The notes: generated by a model not told the origin, from the letters alone. A stretch of DNA of 64,000 nt from CAYQNU01 sp964419055 (GCA_964419055.1 CAYQNU010000001.1:427003-491002); one strand, 5' to 3'; positions 36,625 through 46,264 are shown, counted from the first letter of the stretch. Program-made: numbers and translations.

Positions 36625-37548
36625 TTAAATAAATAATTTTTTAGTGGATGAACTGATGTTGCGGAAGTAATCGACTGTATATCCATTTTCGATAATTTTT
36701 ATCAAAACTTCTTGCGAGCTCACTGTTAAATCGGTTTCAAAAAGTATAACTTTTCCTTTTTCATGGATCAATTGAGCCGAAAACAAGCTTAGTAATTGTA
36801 TGCTAGTGAAATCTCCAGAAATTTCAAAAGTATTTACTTTTCTATCTTTTCCTATGGCATCTAATTTACCGCTGTATTCTATTTTTCCTTGTTTAATAAA
36901 AATGATATTATCCGAATATGCTTCTACTTGATGCAGGTGTTGTGAACTTAAAATTACAGCTGTTTTGTGTTTCGGATGACTCACTATTTTCTTCAAATCG
37001 GTCAAAAACTTTTCTTGTGCGTTGATGTCCAAATTGGCAATAGGCTCATCTAAAATAATCAACTTTGGATTTCCAATTAATGTTCGAGCTAATTCAAATC
37101 GAAGTCGATAACCCGTAGAAATTTCAGTCCATTTTAAGTGTGAATATTGAGTAAGATCCAATTCTTCTAATAAAAAATCAATGGTTGATTCTATTTCATT
37201 TGGCGGTATACCATGGGTACTGGCTTGAAACAGTAGATTGGTTCTCAAGAATCCAAACCAACGAGGAATTCTTTGTGGAATATAACTTACTTGCTCTTTA
37301 AATGTCCTCCATTGAAAGGGTAAAATAGGTTTTCCCCAAGCAGAAATTTCACCACTATTAACACCTAAGTCTCCAGCAATTATTCTCAACAAAGTGGTTT
37401 TACCATTGCCATTTTCACCAACAATTCCTGTGATTTCACCTTCCGAAATGGAAAGGTTAATGTTTTTTAGTTCAAACTGCCCCGACCCAAATGACTTATT
37501 TAGATTTTTGCCTTGCCAAACCTTTTGAACAGATTCTTTTAATTCCAT
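36625..37548 (-). CDS. ABC transporter ATP-binding protein
   Basis: The 307-aa protein has a Walker A motif GENGNGKTT, the Q-loop region VSYIPQRIPRW, a signature that is degenerate (EISTGYRLRFELAR instead of LSGGQ), Walker B LIILDEPIANLD and the switch region in ILSSQHLHQ. The degenerate signature is typical of some Bacteroidota ABC-2-like exporters. The start is placed at ATG 37548, because the longer frame begins at a non-ATG codon and adds 24 residues that are not part of the fold; a weak box TATCTTCG (37577-37584) fits it. A C-terminal extension of about 80 residues lies beyond the ATPase core. Confidence 0.88.
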   Translation of the reverse strand: MELKESVQKVWQGKNLNKSFGSGQFELKNINLSISEGEITGIVGENGNGKTTLLRIIAGDLGVNSGEISAWGKPILPFQWRTFKEQVSYIPQRIPRWFGFLRTNLLFQASTHGIPPNEIESTIDFLLEELDLTQYSHLKWTEISTGYRLRFELARTLIGNPKLIILDEPIANLDINAQEKFLTDLKKIVSHPKHKTAVILSSQHLHQVEAYSDNIIFIKQGKIEYSGKLDAIGKDRKVNTFEISGDFTSIQLLSLFSAQLIHEKGKVILFETDLTVSSQEVLIKIIENGYTVDYFRNISSSTKKLFI

Positions 37549-37674
37549 AAATAGTGTGTTTCTATTTCTATGAGAACGAAGATACATTTCTATTAGTATT
37601 GCAGTGGTCAACATTAACAATATTTATGACGAAAGGTTTTTATTTTTCATAAAGCCCATTTCAATCAAAAACAC

Positions 37675-37682
37675 TAATTTTG
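37675..37682 (+). promoter_or_regulatory. Possible promoter -7 element of dprA
   Basis: TAATTTTG matches TAnnTTTG and ends 9 bp before the ATG at 37692. Initiation 6-8 nt downstream would give an almost leaderless mRNA and excludes the TTG at 37680 as the start. No -33 match is evident. Confidence 0.4.
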
Positions 37683-37691
37683 AAAGTTCAA

Positions 37692-38798
37692 ATGAAATCT
37701 ACCCAAGACGAAATACGTTATCAAATTGCCTTGCTTGAATTTGAGCACGTTGGGAACACTGTTGCTCGAAAATTAATCGACACGTTTGGTTCAGCCGAGG
37801 AAGTTTTTAAGGCATCCAAAAAAGAATTAGCGACTTTGGGATTCGTAGGTCAACACATTGCTTTGGGCATAAAAGATGCCTCCTTACTTTCATTAGCTGA
37901 TGCACAATTGAAATATGCCGAACAAAACGGAACAGAAATATTGAGTTATTACGACAGCGCATTTCCCAATAGACTAAAAAATTGTGGCGATGCACCGCTT
38001 ATTATGTATCAAAAAGGCACAGTAAATCTCAATGCCGAAAAAGTTATTGCTATTGTAGGTACTCGTCAAAATACCCAATATGGTTCTTCTTTTTGTCAGA
38101 ATATGGTGGAGGAATTGGCGCAATATAATCCAACCATTGTGAGTGGGCTGGCTTTTGGAATAGATCAATGTGCTCATCAATCTGCTATAGATAATAATTT
38201 AGATACGGTGGCTGTTATGGCTACTGGGCTCGAACGAATTTATCCTCCCGATCACCGAAAATTAGCCGAACGAATAGTTGAAAAAGGAGCTTTGCTAACA
38301 GAAAACGTAATCAATACCAATCCTGATAAAGAAAATTTCCCCAAAAGAAATCGCATTGTAGCAGGAATGGTGGACGCAATTATTGTGATAGAATCATCCA
38401 CTAAAGGAGGTTCCATGATTACGGCTCGTTTGGGAAATGATTACAATAGAGATGTTTTTGCATTGCCCGGAAGAATAAGTGACAAACAATCCGAAGGGTG
38501 TCATTCACTCATCAAAAATAATCAAGCGCATTTACTCACATCGGCTGAAGATATTGCGCTTGCTTTGGGATGGAAAAAAATGGAACAAAAAGCAAAAGCT
38601 ATTCAAAAACAATTATTTATTGAATTATCGGAAGATGAAGCTCCCATTATTAGTGTATTGAATGCAAAACCAGCATCAATTGATGAAATTTCGATTGAAA
38701 CGGGATTTGCAATGAGTAAAACCTCTACACAATTATTGATGCTCGAAATGAAAGGATTAGTAAAACAACTGCCCGGTAAAGTATACGAATTAGCTTGA
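37692..38798 (+). CDS. dprA: DNA-processing protein DprA
   Basis: DprA binds incoming single-stranded DNA and loads RecA in natural transformation. The 368-aa protein has an N-terminal helix-hairpin-helix/SAM-like part (about 1-65), the Rossmann-like DprA core (about 75-290; AIVGTRQNTQYGSSF, VSGLAFGIDQCAHQSA, ATGLERIYPPDH, PKRNRIVAGM) and a C-terminal winged helix (about 300-368). The start is at ATG 37692 rather than the upstream TTG. Its TGA stop overlaps the TTG start of the next gene by 4 bp, so the two are translationally coupled. Confidence 0.95.
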   Translation: MKSTQDEIRYQIALLEFEHVGNTVARKLIDTFGSAEEVFKASKKELATLGFVGQHIALGIKDASLLSLADAQLKYAEQNGTEILSYYDSAFPNRLKNCGDAPLIMYQKGTVNLNAEKVIAIVGTRQNTQYGSSFCQNMVEELAQYNPTIVSGLAFGIDQCAHQSAIDNNLDTVAVMATGLERIYPPDHRKLAERIVEKGALLTENVINTNPDKENFPKRNRIVAGMVDAIIVIESSTKGGSMITARLGNDYNRDVFALPGRISDKQSEGCHSLIKNNQAHLLTSAEDIALALGWKKMEQKAKAIQKQLFIELSEDEAPIISVLNAKPASIDEISIETGFAMSKTSTQLLMLEMKGLVKQLPGKVYELA

Positions 38799-40006
38799 GA
38801 ACAGCCATTTATATAGCTCGAAGATATTTCTTTTCAAAGAAATCACAAAACGTAATCAATATTACCGCCATGATTTCGGTTTTAGGGATGTTTGTAAGCA
38901 CATCAGCAATGATCATCGTTCTCAGTGGATTTAACGGTATTGAACAGTTAGTGAAAAATCTTTACAGTGATTTCAATGCCGATTTGGTTATCGCTCCAAA
39001 AGAAGGAAAATCATTTGCTATTGAAACGGTAAATCTAGATGAACTTAAAAAGATTGATGGCGTATTGGGTGTGTATGATGTGATTGAAGAAATTACCATG
39101 CTTAAAAAGGAAGATAATTACGTTTTTGCATCTATGAAAGGTGTTGGGCCTGATTTCTTTAAAACTGACTTGGTTGAATCAAAAATAGTAGAAGGGCAAA
39201 GTGTTTTACCAAATAATGAACCCCATGCCATTATTGGTGAAGGCATTCAAGCACGATTGAAAATATATTCGACCATGGATTTCGAAAACACGTTTACTGT
39301 TTTTGGGTTATCGCGAAATAAAAAATTGAGTACCACTAATCAAGGTGCTTTCACTCCGAAGTCAATGTCAGCAACCGGTATTTTTAGAATAAATCCTGAT
39401 TATGATTCAAAATACTTTTTGGTACCCTTGGATTTTGCTAATCAATTATTGGACTACGATAATCACAGAAGTTCCCTAGAAATTTCAATAAAAGAAGGCT
39501 TCAGTGATGAAGAAGTTAAAATGCAAGCGATGGAGATTTTGGGAGACCGATTTACGGTAAAAACTCGCTATGAACAAAATGAAATGATATTTAAAACCAA
39601 CGAAACCGAAAAATGGATGGTGTTTATCATTTTGGGTTTTATTATGATTATTTCTACGTTCAACATTATTGCATCGCTCACAATGTTGATCATTGACAAA
39701 ACAAAAGATATCAACACGATGTTGAGCTTTGGGGCTACACCAACATTAATTCGTCAAATTTTCTTTTTAGAAGGTTTGTTGATTAACTTCATAGGAGGAT
39801 TGGTAGGCATTGGCGTAGGGTTATTGATTTGTTGGATACAAATTCAATTTAAAGTAATCACAATGCAAAATTCTATAGTAGATCATTGGCCGGTTATCAT
39901 TCAATGGAAAGACGTAGGATTGGTGTTTTTAACCGTATTTTCTGTAGGGGTAATTTCTTCTTATTTACCGGTAAGTTATCTTATTCGTAAGCATTTTATG
40001 AAGTAA
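38795..40006 (+). CDS. FtsX-like/LolC-E-type ABC transporter permease
   Basis: The 403-aa protein has one N-terminal membrane helix (about 22-45), a large MacB-type periplasmic domain, and three C-terminal helices (about 270-295, 320-345, 370-395; FTSX family). The opening TAIYIARRYFFSKKSQNVIN matches the conserved start of lipoprotein-releasing LolC/LolE permeases, so the TTG at 38795, which overlaps the dprA stop, is the real start; the next Met lies about 25 residues inside the conserved part. It may extract lipoproteins from the inner membrane, working with an ATPase encoded elsewhere. Its stop is 5 bp from the convergent gene. Confidence 0.88.
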   Translation: MRTAIYIARRYFFSKKSQNVINITAMISVLGMFVSTSAMIIVLSGFNGIEQLVKNLYSDFNADLVIAPKEGKSFAIETVNLDELKKIDGVLGVYDVIEEITMLKKEDNYVFASMKGVGPDFFKTDLVESKIVEGQSVLPNNEPHAIIGEGIQARLKIYSTMDFENTFTVFGLSRNKKLSTTNQGAFTPKSMSATGIFRINPDYDSKYFLVPLDFANQLLDYDNHRSSLEISIKEGFSDEEVKMQAMEILGDRFTVKTRYEQNEMIFKTNETEKWMVFIILGFIMIISTFNIIASLTMLIIDKTKDINTMLSFGATPTLIRQIFFLEGLLINFIGGLVGIGVGLLICWIQIQFKVITMQNSIVDHWPVIIQWKDVGLVFLTVFSVGVISSYLPVSYLIRKHFMK

Positions 40007-40011
40007 ATTTC

Positions 40012-40470
40012 TTACGGTTGAACTTTCCAAATCTTGTCCGAACTTTCTAAATATTCGGGTAAGGCGGCAGAACCATACCAATTGAAATATTCAGCTTCTA
40101 AAATTTGGTAATTCACAGCGGCATCGGCCTTAAGTAATTCTTTAGCTTTTTCTATTGAAGTTACATTTAGGATAAAAATCCCTCGATAGGAATGGTCGTT
40201 TTTTCCCATTGGACCCGCCACAATGAGATCGCCTGATTTAACCAAAGCATTGATGTTGTTCATGTGACTTCTAAAACAACTGTCTATTTCTGTTTTTGTA
40301 GCGGTGGTATTTGTGCCCGTTTTTAAGATAACCAAAATGTAACTTTTCATACCATAATCATCCGACCCTAATTTTTTGGCTAAGGTAGAATCATAATTGG
40401 GATTAGTGTTTTGAGCCACTATAATTGCCGATAAGAGACAAAAATAGAGTGTTGTGAGGAGTGTTTTCAT
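40012..40470 (-). CDS. Exported YciI-like protein
   Basis: The 152-aa product has a signal peptide (MKTLLTTLYFCLLSAIIVAQ) and then a YciI-like ferredoxin-fold domain (about 45-130; YILVILKTGTN, HMNNINALVKSGDLIVAGPMG, GIFILNVTSIEKAKELL). YciI proteins are usually small cytoplasmic proteins of unclear enzymatic role, so a secreted version is less common. The start at 40470 is chosen for the signal peptide and because it lies 4 bp after the stop of the gene before it. The two form a tight leftward pair. Confidence 0.75.
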   Translation of the reverse strand: MKTLLTTLYFCLLSAIIVAQNTNPNYDSTLAKKLGSDDYGMKSYILVILKTGTNTTATKTEIDSCFRSHMNNINALVKSGDLIVAGPMGKNDHSYRGIFILNVTSIEKAKELLKADAAVNYQILEAEYFNWYGSAALPEYLESSDKIWKVQP

Positions 40471-40474
40471 AATT

Positions 40475-41581
40475 TTATTTCCATTTTTCGATCCATATTT
40501 TTTCTTCTTCCCAAAGATAATCAACAGAGGCATCGTAATTTGGGTTGGGAATATACCAAGGCATCTTTGCGTAGTAATTTTTTAATTCTTCTGAAGTAAA
40601 AACGTAACCTCTTCGGGCAAAGGGTAAATTTTTGAGCACCTTTTTACTCATTTCATCTTTGGGTTCTCTTACATTATCTTGAGCATAAATAGATAAGGGA
40701 AGTAAATCGGTTTTGTAATCAAATCCTTCAAAATTGGGGTAATATTGTAAGGAGTAAAGATCAATTTCCCCCCTTGGTTTAAAGTTCTTTTTTTGAAAAA
40801 CTAAGGTACCTTTTTGCATAAAAAAATGAGTAGCATCTTTTGAAATAACATAATAATCCTGAGCTTTAGTAAAAGAGGATTTTCCAATTCCGTTTATAAT
40901 CCATTCCGAGTCTCTTCCAAAAAAGGTATGGCTGATATAAAAATCTTCAAACTCTCCCATATCGATAATCAACGTAAAATCATCAATTTGATGGTTGGCC
41001 CATCTGTTAGCAGCTGTGAGCACATAATCGAATAAATAGTTGAATTCAACACCACTTGAAACGGTGTATGCATACGTATGTTTTACTACATTGATTCCTT
41101 TTTTAAATCGGGCATCAAAATGATAGACATAATTAAAATCTACATAATTTTCATTTCCTGCACTTCGTTCCAAGGCTTTAGTAAGACCAATGGAGGTAAT
41201 CTTTCCTGCTCGGGCATATAAGGAATCTTCCACATAGGCTACCGAATAGGGTAGCAGTTGCCCATTAAAATTTACTGTAAAGTCTCGCATATACGGGTGA
41301 AGCCCTTTTTTGGGTGTAGCATCTACATCGCCATCGGGAGAAGAAGCCTCAAAACCCACAGTTACCGATTTTTCATTTCCTGGATTATAAAACTCATAAT
41401 AAACCGTTACTTCAATCCACTCATTGCGCACTTTTTTGATGGTCAAAATCTCCTTTTGTACACTAATGTCGGTTTCAAAAATGGGAATCAATTGATTGCC
41501 TCGAGCAAAAAAAGCACCATCGTTGGCAGATATATTACTTGATAATATAACAAGGATAAAAAGTAGCGTTATAGTTTTCAT
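40475..41581 (-). CDS. Exported DUF4424/YARHG-domain protein
   Basis: The 368-aa protein has a signal peptide (MKTITLLFILVILSSNISA), an N-terminal region like DUF4424 (GAFFARGNQLIPIFETDISV, VTVYYEFYNPGNEKSVTVGF; about 20-250) and a C-terminal YARHG domain (about 315-360; LPFARRGYVFTSEELKNYY, MPWYIPNPNYD). YARHG is an extracellular domain of unknown role. The start at 41581 is chosen because the longer frame adds 19 residues before the signal peptide. The gene ends 4 bp before the YciI-like gene, and both are exported, so they may act together. Confidence 0.72.
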   Translation of the reverse strand: MKTITLLFILVILSSNISANDGAFFARGNQLIPIFETDISVQKEILTIKKVRNEWIEVTVYYEFYNPGNEKSVTVGFEASSPDGDVDATPKKGLHPYMRDFTVNFNGQLLPYSVAYVEDSLYARAGKITSIGLTKALERSAGNENYVDFNYVYHFDARFKKGINVVKHTYAYTVSSGVEFNYLFDYVLTAANRWANHQIDDFTLIIDMGEFEDFYISHTFFGRDSEWIINGIGKSSFTKAQDYYVISKDATHFFMQKGTLVFQKKNFKPRGEIDLYSLQYYPNFEGFDYKTDLLPLSIYAQDNVREPKDEMSKKVLKNLPFARRGYVFTSEELKNYYAKMPWYIPNPNYDASVDYLWEEEKIWIEKWK

Positions 41582-41641
41582 TTGAAATAGAGGGGAATTT
41601 GAATTCAAAAATAAAAAAAAATGAATCAACTCTTCCATTTT

Positions 41642-43792
41642 TTATTCAATCTCCTCTAAGGTGGTGTTCAGTATAAAGTTTCCTATTATAACAGTTAGTT
41701 TTTTCCCTTTTATCTCTTGAATGGTAGCTTTACCCGTTTTGTTTTTTAGGGTAACTATATCACCTATTTTGTATGTTTTTTGGATTATGATGGGTTCCAC
41801 CACAGGAATTGGAGCAGACGCTTCCTCCATTTCTTTTTTGACGCTACTTTTTTTCTGTTGAACAGGTAATTTGGGTAAAGCCAAGTTTTTATCAAATACC
41901 AATGGTTTTTCGCTGGCTAAAATTTTACTTTTTTCAATGGCCACTACTTTTTTAAGCTCTTCGATTAAGGCTTTGTCCGTTTTGTGTTGTTTGAATTTTT
42001 TAATGAGTTCAAACACTTTTTTACCGGTGGTGATGAATTTATTTTGTTGCTCAAAATACTGCGTTTGTCTTTCAGCTTTTTCTTGTAATTGTGATAAACG
42101 CTCTTCAAAATCAGCACTTTTTTGATTGACTTTTTGATTGGCTAAATAATATTCCGTGTTGATTTTTTCAAATTTTGCTTTCTCCTTTTGCAATGAAACA
42201 GATAGTTCGTCCAATGAAATCTTAAACTCTGAAACCGAAGCTTTTGCTTTTTCAATCAATGCATTGGGAATGCCATTGTATTTGGCTACTTCAAAGGTAA
42301 ATGATGACCCCGGTTGACCTGTTGAAAGTTGGTAAAGAGGCTCCAAACTTTTAGTGTCAAACAGCATACACGCATTCACGGCATCGGGAGTTGATGAGGT
42401 GAGGATTTTAATATTCGTATAATGCGTGGTAATGACAGCAAACGAACCTTTTTTATGCAATTCTTCATAAAAAACTGCGGCTAGTGCTCCTCCCAATTCT
42501 GGATCAGTACCGCTTCCAAACTCATCTAAGAGCAACAATGTTTCTTGATTGGCATGCTGCAAGAAAAAATTCATACGTTGCAGTCGGTAGCTATACGTGC
42601 TTAATTGATTTTCTATCGATTGGTTGTCGCCAATATCGGATAAAATTTGTTCAAACCAACAACAAGTGCTGTTTTCTTCAACGGGAATAAACAACCCACA
42701 TTGAAACATCATTTGCAACAAACCAATCGTTTTGAGAGTGATGGATTTTCCACCAGCATTTGGCCCCGAAATCACTAAAAATCGTTGGTGGCGATGTAAG
42801 TTTATCTCTTGTCCAAAGGTAGGTTTTTTTAGTTCTTTGTTTTTAAGAAACAACAACGGATGACGTGCATGTTGCCAATGCATTTTTTTGTCTTTGTGTA
42901 GCTTTGGACGAACACCCTCATAACTTCTTCCAAAAACAACCTTTGCGTTAAGTAAATCAAAACGTACCAACAAGCGTTGAAAGGCAGCTAAATTTGTTTT
43001 TTCAGCACGCAAGTCGTTGGTTAACTTTTCAAGTATTTTATAAATTTCGTTCGATTCCTCAATACGCAATTGCTCCTGAGCTTCGTTCAATTTTATGTTT
43101 TCTTCAGGCTCAATATAAGCGTAAATTCCTTTAGCGCTAATTCCTCTAACTCTACCTCTGACTTGTTTTTTGTGTTGCGAAAAAACGGAAAGTAAGCGTC
43201 TATTGTCTAAAAAGGTTTCTACAATATCACCCAAAATGCCTTCGTTTTTGCATTTTTTGAGTGCATCATCAAAGTTCTTGTTTATTTCAAACCAATTGTG
43301 TTTTATTTTAGTTCGCAACTCTTTTAAATAAGGTGTTGCCGTGTCTTTGATGTCTAGTTTTTTATCATCGAGAACCGTTCTAATCATAGTTAATACGGCA
43401 TCTACTTTATCGATGTGCTGACAAGCGGCAAATAGATTTGGGCATTCAATTTTATTTGCATTAGTAAAGTCTATGAGTTGTTTTGTGCCCAAACACAGCG
43501 TATACACTTTGATAACTTCGGGCAAAATCAACACTCCATTTTCAATCCTTAATAAGGTAAGTGCGTGATCAATATCTTCAGCATTCAATAGCGGAAAACT
43601 TGTTTTACCCTCTTCATAAATTGTTTTAATTTCAGATAGCAGGTCAAATTCTTGACTCACTAATTGAGGTGAGGCGAAGTAATTTAATTTTAAGGCATTG
43701 TCTTTAGCTTTCTGAGATTTGCAATAAGAAGAAAGGAGATAGAGTACACTATCAAATTCCAAATCTTTTCCGCTTTGTGAGTCCAGTTGCAT
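41642..43792 (-). CDS. MutS2-like ATPase lacking the Smr domain
   Basis: The 716-aa protein has the MutS core and ATPase with Walker A SGPNAGGKSITLKT, the Q region and Walker B LLLLDEFGSGTDPELGG, followed by a long coiled coil (about 500-620) and a short KOW-like end (YKIGDIVTLKNKTGKATIQE). It lacks the MutS1 mismatch-binding domain, so it is MutS2-like, acting on branched DNA or stalled ribosomes rather than mismatches. The C-terminal Smr nuclease/ribosome-cleavage domain of MutS2 is missing. The start is placed at the first ATG (43792); the longer frame begins with TTG. Confidence 0.85.
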   Translation of the reverse strand: MQLDSQSGKDLEFDSVLYLLSSYCKSQKAKDNALKLNYFASPQLVSQEFDLLSEIKTIYEEGKTSFPLLNAEDIDHALTLLRIENGVLILPEVIKVYTLCLGTKQLIDFTNANKIECPNLFAACQHIDKVDAVLTMIRTVLDDKKLDIKDTATPYLKELRTKIKHNWFEINKNFDDALKKCKNEGILGDIVETFLDNRRLLSVFSQHKKQVRGRVRGISAKGIYAYIEPEENIKLNEAQEQLRIEESNEIYKILEKLTNDLRAEKTNLAAFQRLLVRFDLLNAKVVFGRSYEGVRPKLHKDKKMHWQHARHPLLFLKNKELKKPTFGQEINLHRHQRFLVISGPNAGGKSITLKTIGLLQMMFQCGLFIPVEENSTCCWFEQILSDIGDNQSIENQLSTYSYRLQRMNFFLQHANQETLLLLDEFGSGTDPELGGALAAVFYEELHKKGSFAVITTHYTNIKILTSSTPDAVNACMLFDTKSLEPLYQLSTGQPGSSFTFEVAKYNGIPNALIEKAKASVSEFKISLDELSVSLQKEKAKFEKINTEYYLANQKVNQKSADFEERLSQLQEKAERQTQYFEQQNKFITTGKKVFELIKKFKQHKTDKALIEELKKVVAIEKSKILASEKPLVFDKNLALPKLPVQQKKSSVKKEMEEASAPIPVVEPIIIQKTYKIGDIVTLKNKTGKATIQEIKGKKLTVIIGNFILNTTLEEIE

Positions 43793-43866
43793 GAAGTTGT
43801 TGTACAATTTTGACTTCAAAAATACCGAATAAAGATGAGGTTGTTCAACGATTATGTTTAAAATAT

Positions 43867-45210
43867 TTAATTCGAATAAATTTTCGTCATTTCCCTATCT
43901 GCTCTTTCAATTTCTTCAATAATCATTTCGCGTTCTACAATAAGTTTAGCAATGAGGGCGTTTTTCTTAAAAAACAAACGCATCAAACGCCATTTATTGT
44001 GAACTACTAAAAAGGTTTGAGCATACCAATAGGCAACCAATCCTGATACAAAAAGACTAACAATAAAAGGCAAAACCAACCAGCTTGAGTTAATATAGGT
44101 ATAAAATAAGCACGCCAAAACACCGTAGTTGATGAGGTACAAAAACATACCAGCAATCATGCTTATTGGCCCTTGGTATTCGAGGTCGTTACTTATTTTT
44201 TTTGCAATGAGTGGAGCCACAATAAAAGGTAGATAATTAAAAATAAAACCATATATAAATAAAGGAAGTAGGCCAATTAACGAGACGATTTGCCAAAAGG
44301 TGGATTTAGATTGTTGGGTCGAAGAAAACTCTGTTGAGGAAATATTTAATTGCTTCAACATGGTTTGGTAATTCAGCACCCTCTGCCGCATAGATTGATA
44401 GCGTTCGTGCTGATGAAAAGCAAAATATTGTACACCCACGGCAATTTTTTTTTGAAGATCGTAATCGGCAAGAGTTATTTCTTCTAACGATTTTTTGTCT
44501 TTATCTAAGGTGTGACGGTAAACCTCAAAAAGGTCATCTGCCAATTGTTCGTGTTCCTTTTCATTAATATCTATAATCAGCTCTTCAAGTTTTGTTTTGA
44601 TGGTTTCGGTTAATAGTGCAGCTGCTTGATGTGGGTGTTTTTCATAATCATTTTTGAATGCAGATGCTTCAATGGGATCACCAATATTTACAACCACATT
44701 TTTTCTAAATTGATGCGGATTTTCATAATTCAAACCAATCGGAATAATCTTTACACCTAATGTAAATTGATTACGAGCTTCTGCTCCCAATGCAATTCGT
44801 GCGGCACCTGTTTTGATGGGTTTTAATTTTTTTTCGGTTATACTTACTCCTTCAGGAAATAGTAGAATGACCCCTCCTTTTTCAAGATGCTCATAACATT
44901 TAACAAATGTTTCGGTGTTTTTTCCCATTTGTGCAGCATCGTCTTGAGCCCTATAAACGGGTATCATATTAAACTGCTTAAAAATAAAGCGAACCAAAAA
45001 ATTACTAAACATACTTCCTTTAGCTAAGAAATAAACTTTACGTTTAGTTATCGAAGCAATGATTAAAGGTTCTAAAAAAGTGCTGGGATGATTGGCTAAA
45101 ATAATCATCGGACCTTTTTCGGAAATGGCCGATTGATAAACGGTAGTCAATTTTCTAAAGAAGACCCACAAGGTTGCTTTAACAAGGTATTTTAAAATGT
45201 AATACAACAT
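43867..45210 (-). CDS. PlsC-like lysophospholipid/glycerol acyltransferase
   Basis: The 447-aa protein has an N-terminal membrane segment, the acyltransferase block I NHPSTFLEPL, block II around VYRAQDDAAQMG, and block III FPEGVSITEKKLKPIKTGAA. A C-terminal membrane region (about 305-400) contains helices such as IVSLIGLLPLFIYGFIF. The family usually has Asp in block I (NHPNxFLDP), where this protein has Glu, a conservative change at a catalytic residue. It probably makes or remodels membrane phospholipid or another lipid. Length is normal for the large Bacteroidota members of the family. Confidence 0.82.
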   Translation of the reverse strand: MLYYILKYLVKATLWVFFRKLTTVYQSAISEKGPMIILANHPSTFLEPLIIASITKRKVYFLAKGSMFSNFLVRFIFKQFNMIPVYRAQDDAAQMGKNTETFVKCYEHLEKGGVILLFPEGVSITEKKLKPIKTGAARIALGAEARNQFTLGVKIIPIGLNYENPHQFRKNVVVNIGDPIEASAFKNDYEKHPHQAAALLTETIKTKLEELIIDINEKEHEQLADDLFEVYRHTLDKDKKSLEEITLADYDLQKKIAVGVQYFAFHQHERYQSMRQRVLNYQTMLKQLNISSTEFSSTQQSKSTFWQIVSLIGLLPLFIYGFIFNYLPFIVAPLIAKKISNDLEYQGPISMIAGMFLYLINYGVLACLFYTYINSSWLVLPFIVSLFVSGLVAYWYAQTFLVVHNKWRLMRLFFKKNALIAKLIVEREMIIEEIERADREMTKIYSN

Positions 45211-45359
45211 AACTTTCTAATTTGATTGGGTCAAAGGTGCCAAAGAAAAATGGACCTAGCAACATTCAATTTTAAATTTGCGTAGTAATAATAAATCAAC
45301 AGAATAGTTTTAGTTCACTAATAATAAATGCTTTATATTAATAATGGCGTATTTTATTT

Positions 45360-46214
45360 TTAGATATGTTCCTTAGCCATTTCTACCCAAAGTTCTGACA
45401 ACTCTTTTGTGTCAGCACCAATCGATTTTGCTAATAACAAGGCAATAGCCATCATCCAAATAGACGCTTCTTTAACGGCTGATAGTGTAGTCAGCGTATC
45501 TATTTTTTGTTGCGCTTTTTCTTGTAAAAAGGTTTGGTGCTCCCTACTAAATTTTGTAGGATTAGTAGCGCTAAACTGTATAGGAGGAAGGAGTATATAA
45601 TCCATCCAAACAGCACCGATCCTCAGCGCCATTTCATCGGGGGTTTCAGATCCGATTTTATTCCATTCTAAAAGGGTTTCGGTGTCACCTGATTCAGCTA
45701 ATCCAGTATCTAAAAAGAGCATAAAGGCAATATCTGCCATGTTTTGCATTACTTCTAAATAACCGTCTTGTGCATTTTCATACAAACCTGTTTTTTGCTC
45801 CTTTAAATAGCGTTTAACGGATAATCGCAGCAATTGCAGCACTTCTGAGCAACCCTCCAAACATGGAAATGTGGAGCCTTGATGGACGTAATGAACTTCT
45901 TCGTTTTGAATTTGTCTTCCTAGTGGAAATAGCCGACATGCCAGTGGCCGACCTTCGTGAACCGAACAGCCAAAATTGGCTACATATTGATTACATGCTT
46001 TTTTTCCTCTGGCATCTTTTGGGCCTTCAAATTTCAGTCGTATACCGCTCCAATCACAGAACTGATCTCGAAATTCGCGAGCAGAAAGTTTTTTTTCGGC
46101 CGCCATTTGATGTAGTTCCCATGGATTTAGTAAAACCAAATTCCCGTGACAGCAGGTTCCTTTTCTTGAACATGTTAAAGGGAGCATGTCCTCTAGATGT
46201 AAGGGAGTATTCAA
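45360..46214 (-). CDS. YkgJ-family cysteine-cluster protein
   Basis: This 284-aa protein contains the YkgJ/CxxxC motif: LTCSRKGTCCHGN near residues 14-26, then ACNQYVANFGCSVHEGRPLACRLFP around 70-94. The cysteines probably bind an Fe-S cluster or zinc. The rest is helical with no known domain. The family is widespread but its biochemical role is not settled. It follows the response-regulator/Crp gene on the same strand (50-bp gap), so it may belong to the same transcript as the kinase and regulator. Confidence 0.82.
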   Translation of the reverse strand: MNTPLHLEDMLPLTCSRKGTCCHGNLVLLNPWELHQMAAEKKLSAREFRDQFCDWSGIRLKFEGPKDARGKKACNQYVANFGCSVHEGRPLACRLFPLGRQIQNEEVHYVHQGSTFPCLEGCSEVLQLLRLSVKRYLKEQKTGLYENAQDGYLEVMQNMADIAFMLFLDTGLAESGDTETLLEWNKIGSETPDEMALRIGAVWMDYILLPPIQFSATNPTKFSREHQTFLQEKAQQKIDTLTTLSAVKEASIWMMAIALLLAKSIGADTKELSELWVEMAKEHI

Positions 46215-46264
46215 GGTCGGTGTTTTTTATTAACTATTTAAACGATTAACATAAACTTATAAAT

